Shown here: positions 1-5,233 of the stretch, one piece after another
Numbering within the stretch: the stretch's first letter is position 1
Layout: every line of letters begins with the position of its first letter
Origin: Methanothrix sp.
GTDB taxonomy: Archaea > Halobacteriota > Methanosarcinia > Methanotrichales > Methanotrichaceae
Assembly: GCA_011391755.1 (NCBI GenBank)
Contig: JAABPZ010000060.1
Span: 1-7,806, forward strand
Reading direction: 5' to 3'
DNA length: 7,806 nt
Notes under the pieces: generated by a model
Seen by the model: the letters and a program-made list of their open reading frames with translations, nothing else
Database searches by the model: none
What the model was told of the DNA's origin: nothing
Translations under genes and position numbers: made by a program

Positions 1-519
1 GCCGTAGGCGCTGCAATAATTGGCATCGTCCTGGGACCATGGGCTGCAGTGATTGCCATATCCGTTGCCCTCGTGCTGCAGGCGCTGATGTTCGGAGACG
101 GAGGCATCACGGCTATCGCAGCCAATTGCTTTAATATGGCTGTTGTAATGCCCTTTGTTGCTTATTATGCTTACAAGCTCATCAGCGGAGGCACAGAAAT
201 TACTTCTTCAAGGAGGGTTATTGCCGCGGCTATCGCTGGCTACATATCTCTCGTGATAGCATCTGCCTTTACAGGCTTTGAATTCGGTATTCAGCCCATT
301 TTGCATCATACAGCGGAAGGGGTTCCACTGTACATGCCCTACTCGCTGGGCGTGACGCTTCCTGCCATGGTACTGGAGCATGTTTTCGGCTTCAGCATCC
401 TTGAGGCACTCATTACGGCACTGATCTTTGCCTATATCCAGAAAACGGATACCACTCTGCTTTATGGAGAGAAAACTGCAGCGCAGAAGATGAAAAAGAA
501 GAACGCAAGCACCGCATGA
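1..519 (+). CDS. cbiM: CbiM-type substrate-specificity component of a nickel/cobalt ECF transporter (5' partial)
   Basis: The frame is open from base 1, so the N-terminus, which carries the metal-binding histidines in this family, lies outside the window. The visible 172 residues are strongly hydrophobic. They contain the family pattern GPWAAV, then LVLQALMFGDGGITA, then NCFNMAVVMPF, which is typical of the CbiM/NikM core helices. About four to five membrane segments are visible, and the protein ends in a lysine-rich cytoplasmic tail (QKMKKKNAS). CbiM forms the membrane substrate component of ECF importers for cobalt or nickel and works with a small CbiN/PDGLE subunit, a T component and an ATPase. 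The next gene starts 9 bases after the stop, consistent with one operon. Nickel is the more likely cargo in a methanogen (coenzyme F430, hydrogenases), but sequence alone does not separate nickel from cobalt. Confidence 0.9.
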   Translation, partial: AVGAAIIGIVLGPWAAVIAISVALVLQALMFGDGGITAIAANCFNMAVVMPFVAYYAYKLISGGTEITSSRRVIAAAIAGYISLVIASAFTGFEFGIQPILHHTAEGVPLYMPYSLGVTLPAMVLEHVFGFSILEALITALIFAYIQKTDTTLLYGEKTAAQKMKKKNASTA

Positions 520-528
520 GGCAAGACC

Positions 529-843
529 ATGGATAAGATAATAAGAAACCTTGCTATCGGCCTGGCGGCACTGATCATTCTGGCGCCGTTGGGGCTTTTG
601 GCTGTTGGAGAGACCTTTGGCGAGTGGGGACCGGAGGAGATTAAGGAAAAGCTCGGCTTTGTACCTCCTGGATTGGAGCAGCTTTCATCGCTTTGGAGTG
701 CACCCATGTCAGATTATGCCCTGCCCGGCATTGGCGATTCGATGACCACAGCAGCGGCCGCTTATATCCTGTCCGCAGTGCTCGGCGTAGTAATATGCGG
801 GGGCCTGCTTTACTTCGTGGGAAAGAGAGTAGCCAAAGACTAA
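529..843 (+). CDS. PDGLE-domain small membrane subunit of the nickel/cobalt ECF transporter
   Basis: This 104-residue protein has an N-terminal hydrophobic helix (about residues 6-27), a central extracytoplasmic segment and a C-terminal helix (about 79-97) followed by KRVAKD. The segment GEWGPEEIKEKLGFVPPGLEQL, followed by WSAPMSDYALPG, matches the PDGLE domain, which occurs alone or fused to the C-terminus of CbiM. It plays the part that CbiN plays in cobalt transporters: an auxiliary subunit needed for loading the metal. It starts at an ATG 9 bases after cbiM, with a weak GAGG upstream, so translational coupling is likely. No T component (CbiQ) or ATPase (CbiO) gene follows; they may lie upstream of the window or elsewhere. 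Confidence 0.87.
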   Translation: MDKIIRNLAIGLAALIILAPLGLLAVGETFGEWGPEEIKEKLGFVPPGLEQLSSLWSAPMSDYALPGIGDSMTTAAAAYILSAVLGVVICGGLLYFVGKRVAKD

Positions 844-847
844 CGCC

Positions 848-863
848 TTTTCTCCAATTTTTT
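848..863 (+). terminator. T-rich stretch after the ECF genes, possible archaeal terminator
   Basis: Two T tracts (848-851 and 858-863, the second six T) follow the stop at 841-843 within 20 bases. Archaeal polymerase often stops at such oligo-T runs without a hairpin. The call rests on position and base composition only. Confidence 0.3.
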
Positions 864-1345
864 AGCTACAAAACAATTGATGCAAACGGCAGGGCTTCCT
901 GCAAATTTATATCCATTATTTCTAATCAGATTAAGATCAATAGTTGCTACTATCCGTCCAACAATCGCAATTCTGGTGTTGTTAGATCCTTTTCTGATTG
1001 CATCCGCTGAAGAATATTGAGATTTATGCTGCACAGGTATCCAACTTGGGGAAATTTAAGCGTTCAAGCGATCTCATGCGCGAGATATGACATCCAGCAA
1101 ATAGCCGTGCATCAGATCTAATAAAAATGGATCTATCAGGCCATTGAGTCCGGCCGTTCTCCACAGAGTTCCGTGCAAAGCCTCTTGACTATTTAATTAT
1201 CCTTCCTACTTATTTCGCTTCTTGTAGTACTTTTTACACTAAGAACATAATTAAGATTAAAGATTTATGCATCGATTACAAAGTATTGCTACAATTGAGT
1301 CATATTTTTTTAAAATAAAGTGGCATTTATTCTCAATTGAGCCCA
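864..1345. other. Gene-free, AT-rich intergenic stretch
   Basis: No reading frame here combines a ribosome binding site with a recognisable protein pattern on either strand. Stops are frequent, and the few short open frames, such as the minus frame at 840-1034, look like chance. AT content rises towards the right end (about 1190-1380), as expected for a promoter region ahead of the small gene at 1413. An inverted repeat is noted separately. Confidence 0.5.
1292..1339. repeat. Inverted repeat CAATTGAG / CTCAATTG around an AT-rich core
   Basis: The 8-base arms at 1292-1299 and 1332-1339 are perfect reverse complements. They flank 32 bases that include a T7 run and the TATA-like TTTAAAATAAAG (about 1308-1320). 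A third CAATTG occurs at 1383-1388. This could be an operator for the small metal-binding protein gene downstream, or chance in AT-rich DNA. Confidence 0.35.
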
Positions 1346-1362
1346 CAGAAAGAATTTAATAG
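1346..1362 (+). promoter_or_regulatory. Putative archaeal promoter (BRE + TATA) of the His-rich small gene
   Basis: A purine-rich BRE-like stretch (CAGAAAGAA, 1346-1354) sits directly before TTTAATAG (1355-1362). Transcription would start about 25 bases downstream, near 1384-1386. That leaves a leader of about 27 bases containing the GGAGGTGA ribosome binding site at 1398-1405. The spacing fits well, but no experiment supports it. Confidence 0.45.
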
Positions 1363-1412
1363 CAAATCACTTAACAATAAAACAATTGCAGAAAAACGGA
1401 GGTGAATTTGAA

Positions 1413-1529
1413 ATGTGTTGCCACGATGATAATAAGCACGAACATGCACACGAGCACGCTGGAGAGAAGCACGTCCATGAGCACATCCATGAGGCAGAGC
1501 ACAAGCACGGACATAAGTGCTGCCATTAA
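1413..1529 (+). CDS. Histidine- and cysteine-rich metal-binding microprotein (38 aa)
   Basis: The sequence shows a strong ribosome binding site, GGAGGTGA (1398-1405), 7 bases before the ATG, then 38 codons and TAA. Of 38 residues, 13 are histidine (4, 9, 11, 13, 15, 20, 22, 24, 26, 30, 32, 34, 38) and 4 are cysteine (2, 3, 36, 37). The protein opens with M-C-C-H and closes with C-C-H, so both ends carry the same Cys-Cys-His clamp. Between them are alternating His-x-His steps with Glu, Lys and Asp. There is no signal peptide or membrane segment, so it should stay in the cytoplasm. By composition it resembles histidine-rich metal stores and chaperones such as Helicobacter Hpn or the tails of HypB and SlyD, though homology is not claimed. 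Binding of Ni, Zn, Co or Cu is inferred, and the neighbouring nickel/cobalt and zinc-type transporters fit that. It is easily missed by gene callers because of its length. Confidence 0.8.
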   Translation: MCCHDDNKHEHAHEHAGEKHVHEHIHEAEHKHGHKCCH

Positions 1530-1563
1530 TATGAGAATAGTCTACATAAATTACATTTAGAAG

Positions 1564-1621
1564 AGGAACGCTGGCAATTGATTCTTGTGCAAACAGAAGA
1601 ATCAATGCCAGGGTCATTCCT
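1564..1621. repeat. Large imperfect hairpin between convergent genes
   Basis: The arms 1571-1586 (CTGGCAATTGATTCTT) and 1597-1611 (AAGAATCAATGCCAG) pair over 15 base pairs with one bulged A and a 10-base loop. After a small internal loop, AGGAA (1564-1568) pairs with TTCCT (1617-1621). It lies between the stop of the His-rich gene and the end of the convergent PUA gene, so a two-way terminator or mRNA-end stabiliser is plausible. No T run follows on either strand. Confidence 0.6.
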
Positions 1622-1633
1622 TAATGGCAGGGA

Positions 1634-1651
1634 CAAATCCATCCGGATTTG
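1634..1651. repeat. Short hairpin CAAATCC-ATCC-GGATTTG
   Basis: Perfect 7-base arms (1634-1640 and 1645-1651) surround a 4-base loop. The hairpin lies just past the larger one and ahead of a T5 run (1667-1671). On the plus strand this could act as a terminator for the His-rich gene. Confidence 0.4.
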
Positions 1652-1689
1652 CCAATAAATCCCCACTTTTTCATGTTAATCTTCAGAGT

Positions 1690-1881
1690 TCACTGATAGA
1701 TTTGTACCCTCCTAATCGGATTATTCTTTCTGTCTACCACGAGGACTTCCTCTCCATCTTCAATTCCCAGATCTGAAGCTATCACTTGCCCAGAGAACAG
1801 CATGCCTCCACGGGCAATGAAGGAAACCGCCGCATCTGAGACTACTACCTTGCTAATTGATGATTTATCTGCTTCGGACAT
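1690..1881 (-). CDS. Stand-alone PUA-domain protein (63 aa), possibly frameshifted near its end
   Basis: The product reads like a single PUA RNA-binding domain. It has KVVVSDAAVSFIARGG at residues 11-26, then MLFSGQV, then GIEDGEEVLVVD at about 39-50, matching the PUA pattern seen at the C-terminus of archaeosine tRNA-guanine transglycosylase and related RNA-modifying enzymes. There is no catalytic domain. The start is supported by AGGAG (minus strand of 1891-1895), 9 bases before the ATG. The usual PUA ending, a Gly followed by a Ser-x-Glu-Glu-like turn, is missing in this frame, which ends IRRVQIYQ. Shifting one base gives RLGGYKSISEL and a stop at 1683-1685, closer to a PUA end. Either an indel or sequencing error occurred near 1698-1712, or the domain is naturally short. 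A role in RNA binding is inferred from the family; the target is unknown. Confidence 0.68.
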   Translation of the reverse strand: MSEADKSSISKVVVSDAAVSFIARGGMLFSGQVIASDLGIEDGEEVLVVDRKNNPIRRVQIYQ

Positions 1882-1928
1882 TATGCAAATCTCCTGTTAT
1901 GTTATTGATTCTAAATAGATCATACTAA

Positions 1929-1942
1929 GTAATAAACTTTTT
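1929..1942 (-). promoter_or_regulatory. Possible TATA-type promoter for the PUA gene
   Basis: Read on the minus strand this gives AAAAAGTTTATTACTT, a BRE-like A/G stretch followed by TTTATTA. Start would fall about 25 bases on, near 1910, leaving a leader of roughly 28 bases with the AGGAG site. The adjoining TACTTAGTA faintly resembles the motif at 6403-6432. Confidence 0.3.
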
Positions 1943-2005
1943 GATTGTATTGCTATTGGAATAGGCCTGTGTGACGTAAGCAGCATCAATAAGCCTACTT
2001 TGGGA

Positions 2006-2590
2006 TTATGAGATCTCTGAAAAATATGACTTAAGCCAAAGAGTCTGAGTCAGGTCGATCCTACTATGAGCTATCGGACCCAGGCAAGCATTTTCTTGAT
2101 TAGAGATAATGACCACTGCGCAAAGGAGCTCTTGGGCCAGAGCACGGGCGATGAGCACTTTCTGCTTCTGGCCTCCAGAAAGCTGGGAAAAGCCCCTCAT
2201 GGCCAGCTCCTCCAGATGCAAAAGCTCCAGGGTCCCGGCCACCTTATCCAGGTCTGTGTCGGAGACCTGCCAGCTTATGTGAGGCTTTCTGCCCATGAGC
2301 ACCGTATCGAAGACGGTTGTGGATAGAGAACTGGTGCTGCTCGGGGGAACGTAGCCGATGGTCCTGGCGATCTCCTGCCGGCTCAAGCTATTGATATCTC
2401 TTCCCTCCAGAAAGATGCTGCCTTTGGGCCTTAAGATGCGGTCGATGCACTTGATGAGCGTGGTCTTTCCCGAGCCGTTGGGCCCTACCAGGCTTACAAT
2501 CTCCGAGTCCTCTACAGCCATATTGATGTCATCCAGGATCACGTGGCTGCTATAGCTGAATGAGAGGCTTTTTATCTCAATCTTTACCAA
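2006..2590 (-). pseudogene. FecE/BtuD-like ABC transporter ATPase, truncated before Walker B
   Basis: Residues 1-154 are a clear ATPase of the iron-siderophore/cobalamin importer family: Walker A GPNGSGKTT (36-44), the family stretch TVFDTVLMGRKPHISW (92-107) and signature LSGGQKQKVLIARALAQE (137-154). After residue 154 (near 2129) homology stops. The expected Walker B aspartate/glutamate, D-loop and switch histidine are absent and an unrelated 40-residue tail follows. The usual length is about 250 residues or more. The Q-loop glutamine is also gone, with YVPP (80-83) where YVPQ is expected, a change one base could explain. It cannot hydrolyse ATP as written. It starts at TTG, overlapping the upstream gene by 14 bases. 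No FecCD permease or binding protein is nearby. Deletion in the genome and misassembly are both possible. Confidence 0.8.
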
Positions 2591-2837
2591 ATTGGATCTC
2601 TTCTCCCACCATCAGCCCATGGTCCGGCTCGGCACGTATGCGGAGATACTGATCCCCACAGCGCACGCCAATTGCAGGAATCTCCACCTCGGCCGTGGCA
2701 CTCTCCAGTACCAGGAGGCTCTTCTCGTCTAAGGACCTCAGATCATAACCAACTCTGCTGAGAAATATGGCGGTTACCAGATCAAATCCTTTGTCACAGC
2801 AGCTTTTTCTGATATCTGTGATCAGCAGCGAGGTCAT
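2577..2837 (-). CDS. Unknown 86-residue protein coupled to the truncated ATPase
   Basis: I do not recognise this family. The ATG has GGAG (minus strand of 2848-2851) 10 bases ahead, and the stop overlaps the ATPase TTG start by 14 bases, the arrangement of a translationally coupled operon. There is no signal peptide or membrane helix. The N-terminal half includes a Cys-Cys pair (RKSCCDKGFD). The C-terminal half (about 48-86) alternates short beta-like strands and ends GLMVGEEIQFGKD, which vaguely recalls TOBE-type ligand-binding domains attached to ABC ATPases. That resemblance is weak. It may be a fragment of a larger protein, since the surrounding region is full of truncated genes. Confidence 0.5.
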   Translation of the reverse strand: MTSLLITDIRKSCCDKGFDLVTAIFLSRVGYDLRSLDEKSLLVLESATAEVEIPAIGVRCGDQYLRIRAEPDHGLMVGEEIQFGKD

Positions 2838-2885
2838 AGAATTGCAGCTCCAATCTTTATGATCTTGTTTTTTTCAGAAGAGGAG

Positions 2886-2906
2886 TCCGGCCTGGCAGTG
2901 GCCGGA
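2886..2906. repeat. GC-rich hairpin TCCGGCC / GGCCGGA
   Basis: Perfect 7-base arms (2886-2892 and 2900-2906) with a 7-base loop lie in the gap between divergent genes. The T7 run at 2869-2875 is on the wrong side for a plus-strand terminator. The hairpin may be the terminator or end of a lost plus-strand gene. Confidence 0.45.
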
Positions 2907-2931
2907 GCCCAACGACAGGTAGACGACGGTA

Positions 2932-2965
2932 AAGGAGGTCAATGGCGTTCTGTCGCTATTTCTAG
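2932..2965 (+). pseudogene. Orphan gene start: strong ribosome binding site with a 7-codon frame
   Basis: AAAGGAGGT (2931-2939) is a near-perfect ribosome binding site 2 bases before ATG at 2942, but the frame reads MAFCRYF and stops at 2963-2965. This looks like the surviving 5' end of a deleted gene, in keeping with the broken genes on both sides. A regulatory leader peptide is the alternative, though nothing else supports it. Confidence 0.35.
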
Positions 2966-3039
2966 GGTTAGGATATTACTGGTTAATAAGCTTTTTGCTT
3001 TTCGTAGCAATAAAGCTATGAAGGAGAAAGGATGAGCTG

Positions 3040-3756
3040 ATGCTCGTGTATAGAGGTTTGGAGGCGATGTGGAGAGAAATTGATATGATCGACTGGTACC
3101 AGATCTGGAAGGATGCCCTCCTGGCATCCCGGCTCACCGGCGACAATTACTATGATCAGGAGGAACGCGCGCAAAGCTACGATTGCTCTGAGAATATCAG
3201 GACGGACGGGGAGAGAAGAGTCGCTGCCCTGGACCCCGATCCCTCCTGGTCGGTCCTGGACATCGGAGCAGGGCCGGGGACGCTTGTCCTCCCCCTGGCC
3301 CGCCGGGTGCGAAAGGTGACGGCCGTCGAGCCCTCCCGGCCCATGATCCGCTGTCTGGAAAGGCACCTGGCTGAGGAGAGGCTCTGCAACGTGAGAATCA
3401 TCAACTCCCGCTGGGAGGACCTCTCTCCAGTGGAGGCGGGACGCCACGAGCTGGTCATAGCCTCCTACTCATTGAACTTTGAGGATATTGGCGACTCTGA
3501 AAAAGGGATAGAAGATGCAAGGCTTAATCGACAAAAGGATCCTGCAGTTTGCCCTCTATGCAGACCTCGTCTCCGCACTCGTCCTCATGGCATTTATGCC
3601 CCTGGTCCCCCGATCCCTGCTGATATTCACCAACCTGGTGGAGTGGAAGGTGGGCAGAATAGCATGGGAAGCATACCGGGAGCTTTCCGCCTACTTCGCC
3701 GAGAGCCTGCAGGGCCTGACCACCCTCAAGCTCTTTCACCAGATGGATGCCGATAA
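3040..3756 (+). pseudogene. Class I SAM-dependent methyltransferase, C-terminal half lost
   Basis: The N-terminal part is a Rossmann-fold methyltransferase. SAM-binding motif I is VLDIGAGPGTLVLPLA (residues about 72-87), followed by VTAVEPS, whose Glu should bind the ribose hydroxyls, then NSRWEDLSP and VIASYSLNFED (to about residue 151). Homology stops near 3490. The frame stays open to 3756 but encodes Pro/Arg-rich nonsense (from about residue 158), because that DNA codes for an ABC exporter fragment in another frame. The C-terminal strands of the fold, which complete it and usually form the substrate site, are missing, so it is probably inactive. The start is unclear: ATG 3040 has AAAGGA upstream, while ATG 3085 begins MIDWYQIW, which looks more like a natural N-terminus and has GGAGAG ahead. 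The substrate cannot be told. Confidence 0.78.
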
Positions 3757-3886
3757 GATCCTGGTTATGAGAGATGGGCGACTGGTGGAGCAAGGAAGGC
3801 ACAAGGAGCTTCTGGCTTTGCAGGGAGAATATGCAAAGCTGGTGGCGGCGCAGAGAAATGGGCCGGACGAACGAGTGGCGCTGTAA
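3515..3886 (+). pseudogene. ABC exporter (CydCD/MsbA-like) remnant with internal deletion
   Basis: The 123-residue frame is two pieces of one exporter half. Residues 1-76 are part of a membrane domain. They include two hydrophobic segments (about 12-30 and 33-46), then AYRELSAYFAESLQGLTTLKLFHQ, the cytoplasmic helix found before the nucleotide-binding domain in CydD-like exporters. Residues 77-123 (MDADKILVMRDGRLVEQGRHKELL...) are the last strand and helix of a nucleotide-binding domain. Everything between, including Walker A, signature and Walker B, is missing, with the join near 3742 in frame. The first roughly 130 residues of the membrane domain are missing as well. The remnant cannot transport. 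Its 5' end lies inside the open frame of the methyltransferase remnant. Confidence 0.8.
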
Positions 3887-3910
3887 GATCTAATCAAAAA
3901 ATAGGTATTC

Positions 3911-3918
3911 TATATTAA
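3911..3918 (+). promoter_or_regulatory. Putative TATA box of the FmdE-ABC operon
   Basis: TATATTAA follows an A-rich run and GGTATTC. Transcription would start near 3938-3940, leaving a leader of about 40 bases before ATG 3978. It overlaps the left arm of the inverted repeat at 3915-3941. Confidence 0.5.
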
Positions 3919-3941
3919 TACTACTATGTAATAAGTATTAA
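3915..3941. promoter_or_regulatory. Operator-like inverted repeat TTAATACT-N11-AGTATTAA
   Basis: Perfect 8-base arms (3915-3922 and 3934-3941) cover the TATA box and the predicted start site, the usual place for an archaeal repressor. On the minus strand it contains TAATACTTA-N5-TAGTA, which closely matches TAATACTTA-N6-TAGTA before the binding-protein gene (6406-6425). A metal-responsive repressor, for example of DtxR or NikR type, is inferred; none is encoded in the window. Confidence 0.55.
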
Positions 3942-3977
3942 CTTACGCGCGCAAGGATTTAATACGTAACATCTTAC

Positions 3978-4460
3978 ATGCAGAATAACGTTCAAGCTAA
4001 TGGGAGCAATTTGATCATGAACCACGCAGCATCCGCATGTAAATACACAGGCATAGACAAGGATTATTCCATTGAGGACCTGGCGGCGTTTCACGGCCAC
4101 CTCGGCCCGTACATCGTCCTGGGCTACAGGATGGGCAGGTACGTGAGGGAGCATTTCTGCAGCGACCAGATCGGAAGAGCACACGTCGTCTACTGCGAAG
4201 GTGTGCCCCCCCAAACGTGCCTGGCCGACGGCATACAGATGGGCAGCGGCTGCACGCTCGGCAAGAGGAACATCGAGATCATTGTCAGCAATGAGATCCG
4301 CTGCGAGTTTGCCTGCGGCGAGAAAAAAATAGTCATCCGGCCCAGGCAAATCAGTTTCCCGCCCCAGGGCGGCGACAACTACAGCCGGCTTATCGAGAAG
4401 CTGGCCGAGGATCTGTACAGCATGCCTGATGCAGAACTCTTCACCGCCGGCACAAGCTAG
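3978..4460 (+). CDS. FmdE-domain metal-binding protein heading a metal ABC transporter operon
   Basis: The core matches the FmdE domain (named after a gene of the molybdenum formylmethanofuran dehydrogenase operon). It has FHGHLGPYIVLGYRMG (residues 38-53), then GVPPQTCLADGIQMGSGCTLGKRNIE (75-100). His39, His41, Cys81 and Cys92 are likely metal ligands; structures of family members bind zinc or a similar metal. Unlike many relatives it has no C-terminal four-cysteine zinc finger, although C109/C113 lie nearby. The next gene, an ABC ATPase, starts 17 bases on, so a role as metal sensor or chaperone of the transporter is more likely than as a dehydrogenase subunit. The start is uncertain: ATG 3978 lacks a ribosome binding site, whereas ATG 4017 has GGGAG 10 bases ahead. 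Residues 64-70 (QIGRAHV) come from an adapter-identical stretch and may not be native. Confidence 0.82.
   Translation: MQNNVQANGSNLIMNHAASACKYTGIDKDYSIEDLAAFHGHLGPYIVLGYRMGRYVREHFCSDQIGRAHVVYCEGVPPQTCLADGIQMGSGCTLGKRNIEIIVSNEIRCEFACGEKKIVIRPRQISFPPQGGDNYSRLIEKLAEDLYSMPDAELFTAGTS
4168..4187. other. 20 bases identical to an Illumina TruSeq adapter end, inside the FmdE gene
   Basis: AGATCGGAAGAGCACACGTC is exactly the first 20 bases of the common read-1 adapter sequence; on the minus strand it is the 3' end of the indexed primer, ending at the ligation point (...CCGATCT). The match stops at base 21. It translates to QIGRAHV at a variable point of the FmdE domain. Untrimmed adapter built into the assembly is the simplest explanation; chance identity over 20 bases is very unlikely. 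Confidence 0.8.
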
Positions 4461-4477
4461 GGCTAAGGTGAGCGACT

Positions 4478-5233
4478 TTGAGCATCGTTGAGCTAAAGGG
4501 CATCTACACCGCCTACGAGGGAGGCGAGAAGGCAGTCATCAAAGACCTGTCGCTGCGTGTGGAGCGGGGAGAATACGTGGTCATCGGCGGCCCCAACAGC
4601 GCCGGCAAGACGACGCTCTTGGAGTCGATAAACGGCCTGATCAAGATCACACACGGCAGTGCATCGGTCTGCGGCCTGAATGTCTCTTCCCAGGCAGACG
4701 AGGTGCGACGGAGGGTGGGCTATGTCATACAGAATTTCTATTTCGATCCCTTCACGCCCTTCACCGTAGAGCAGGTGGTGATGATGGGGCGCTTTGGCCG
4801 TTTGGGGCTGATGAACCGGCCCGGGAGAGCCGACTATGATGCCGCCCAGAGGGCCATCTCTCTCGTCGGAATCGAGGATCTGGCCCACAAGACCATCGGC
4901 ACATGCAGCGGCGGCCAGCAGCAAAAAGCCATGATCGCCCACAACATCGCCAAGGAGCCGGAGGTTATGATGCTGGACGAGCCATTCAGCAATCTGGATT
5001 TTGTTGCCAGAGAGTACCTGCAGGGAGTATTCAAGAGAATGGTGAGAACGGGAGTTCCCATCCTCATGGTGGCCCATGCCTTCGACGGGCTTCCCGATAT
5101 TCCCATTCACCTGGTGGTCATGAACCAGGGCAGGATCAGCTACGACCGGAATTGCAGGGCGGAAGAAGTGGAAGGCATCATTAGAAAAGAGTGCGGGGTT
5201 TCTGAAAATGCTCGAGTGGCTGATAGAAAATAA
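4478..5233 (+). CDS. ZnuC/MntB-like metal ABC transporter ATP-binding protein
   Basis: A complete 251-residue ATPase with every catalytic element: Walker A GGPNSAGKTT (37-46), Q-loop Gln85, signature CSGGQQQK (143-150, Cys replacing the usual Leu), Walker B VMMLDEP (163-169, with Asp167 and Glu168), D-loop SNLD (171-174) and switch His200. The signature, length and partner permease place it in the zinc/manganese/iron (ABC-3 partner) group. It powers uptake through the next gene's permease at the inner face of the membrane. The start is TTG 4478, preceded by AAGGTGA (4465-4471) at 6 bases. It overlaps the permease by 26 bases, indicating coupled translation. It does not depend on the broken minus-strand ATPase at 2006. 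The metal is unknown, since the associated binding protein is atypical. Confidence 0.92.
   Translation: MSIVELKGIYTAYEGGEKAVIKDLSLRVERGEYVVIGGPNSAGKTTLLESINGLIKITHGSASVCGLNVSSQADEVRRRVGYVIQNFYFDPFTPFTVEQVVMMGRFGRLGLMNRPGRADYDAAQRAISLVGIEDLAHKTIGTCSGGQQQKAMIAHNIAKEPEVMMLDEPFSNLDFVAREYLQGVFKRMVRTGVPILMVAHAFDGLPDIPIHLVVMNQGRISYDRNCRAEEVEGIIRKECGVSENARVADRK

Noticed and set aside
840..1034. Minus-strand frame ending in a PAVCINCF motif
   Set aside because: The Cys-x-x-Cys is tempting, but there is no ribosome binding site or family pattern, and it overlaps the end of the PDGLE gene.
1333..1617. Minus-strand frame opposite the His-rich gene
   Set aside because: Its Arg/Ala/His composition is the antisense of His codons, and it has no upstream signal.
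2886..2906. GC hairpin as a terminator
   Set aside because: The T run is upstream on the plus strand and becomes an A run on the minus strand, so it does not follow the hairpin in either reading direction.
3018..3040. Mini-frames MKEKG and MS before the methyltransferase
   Set aside because: They are too short to judge and arise from the purine-rich ribosome-binding stretch.
3978..4460. Calling this gene the true fmdE/fwdE of formylmethanofuran dehydrogenase
   Set aside because: No dehydrogenase subunits are nearby and the operon partner is a metal transporter; only the domain name is justified.
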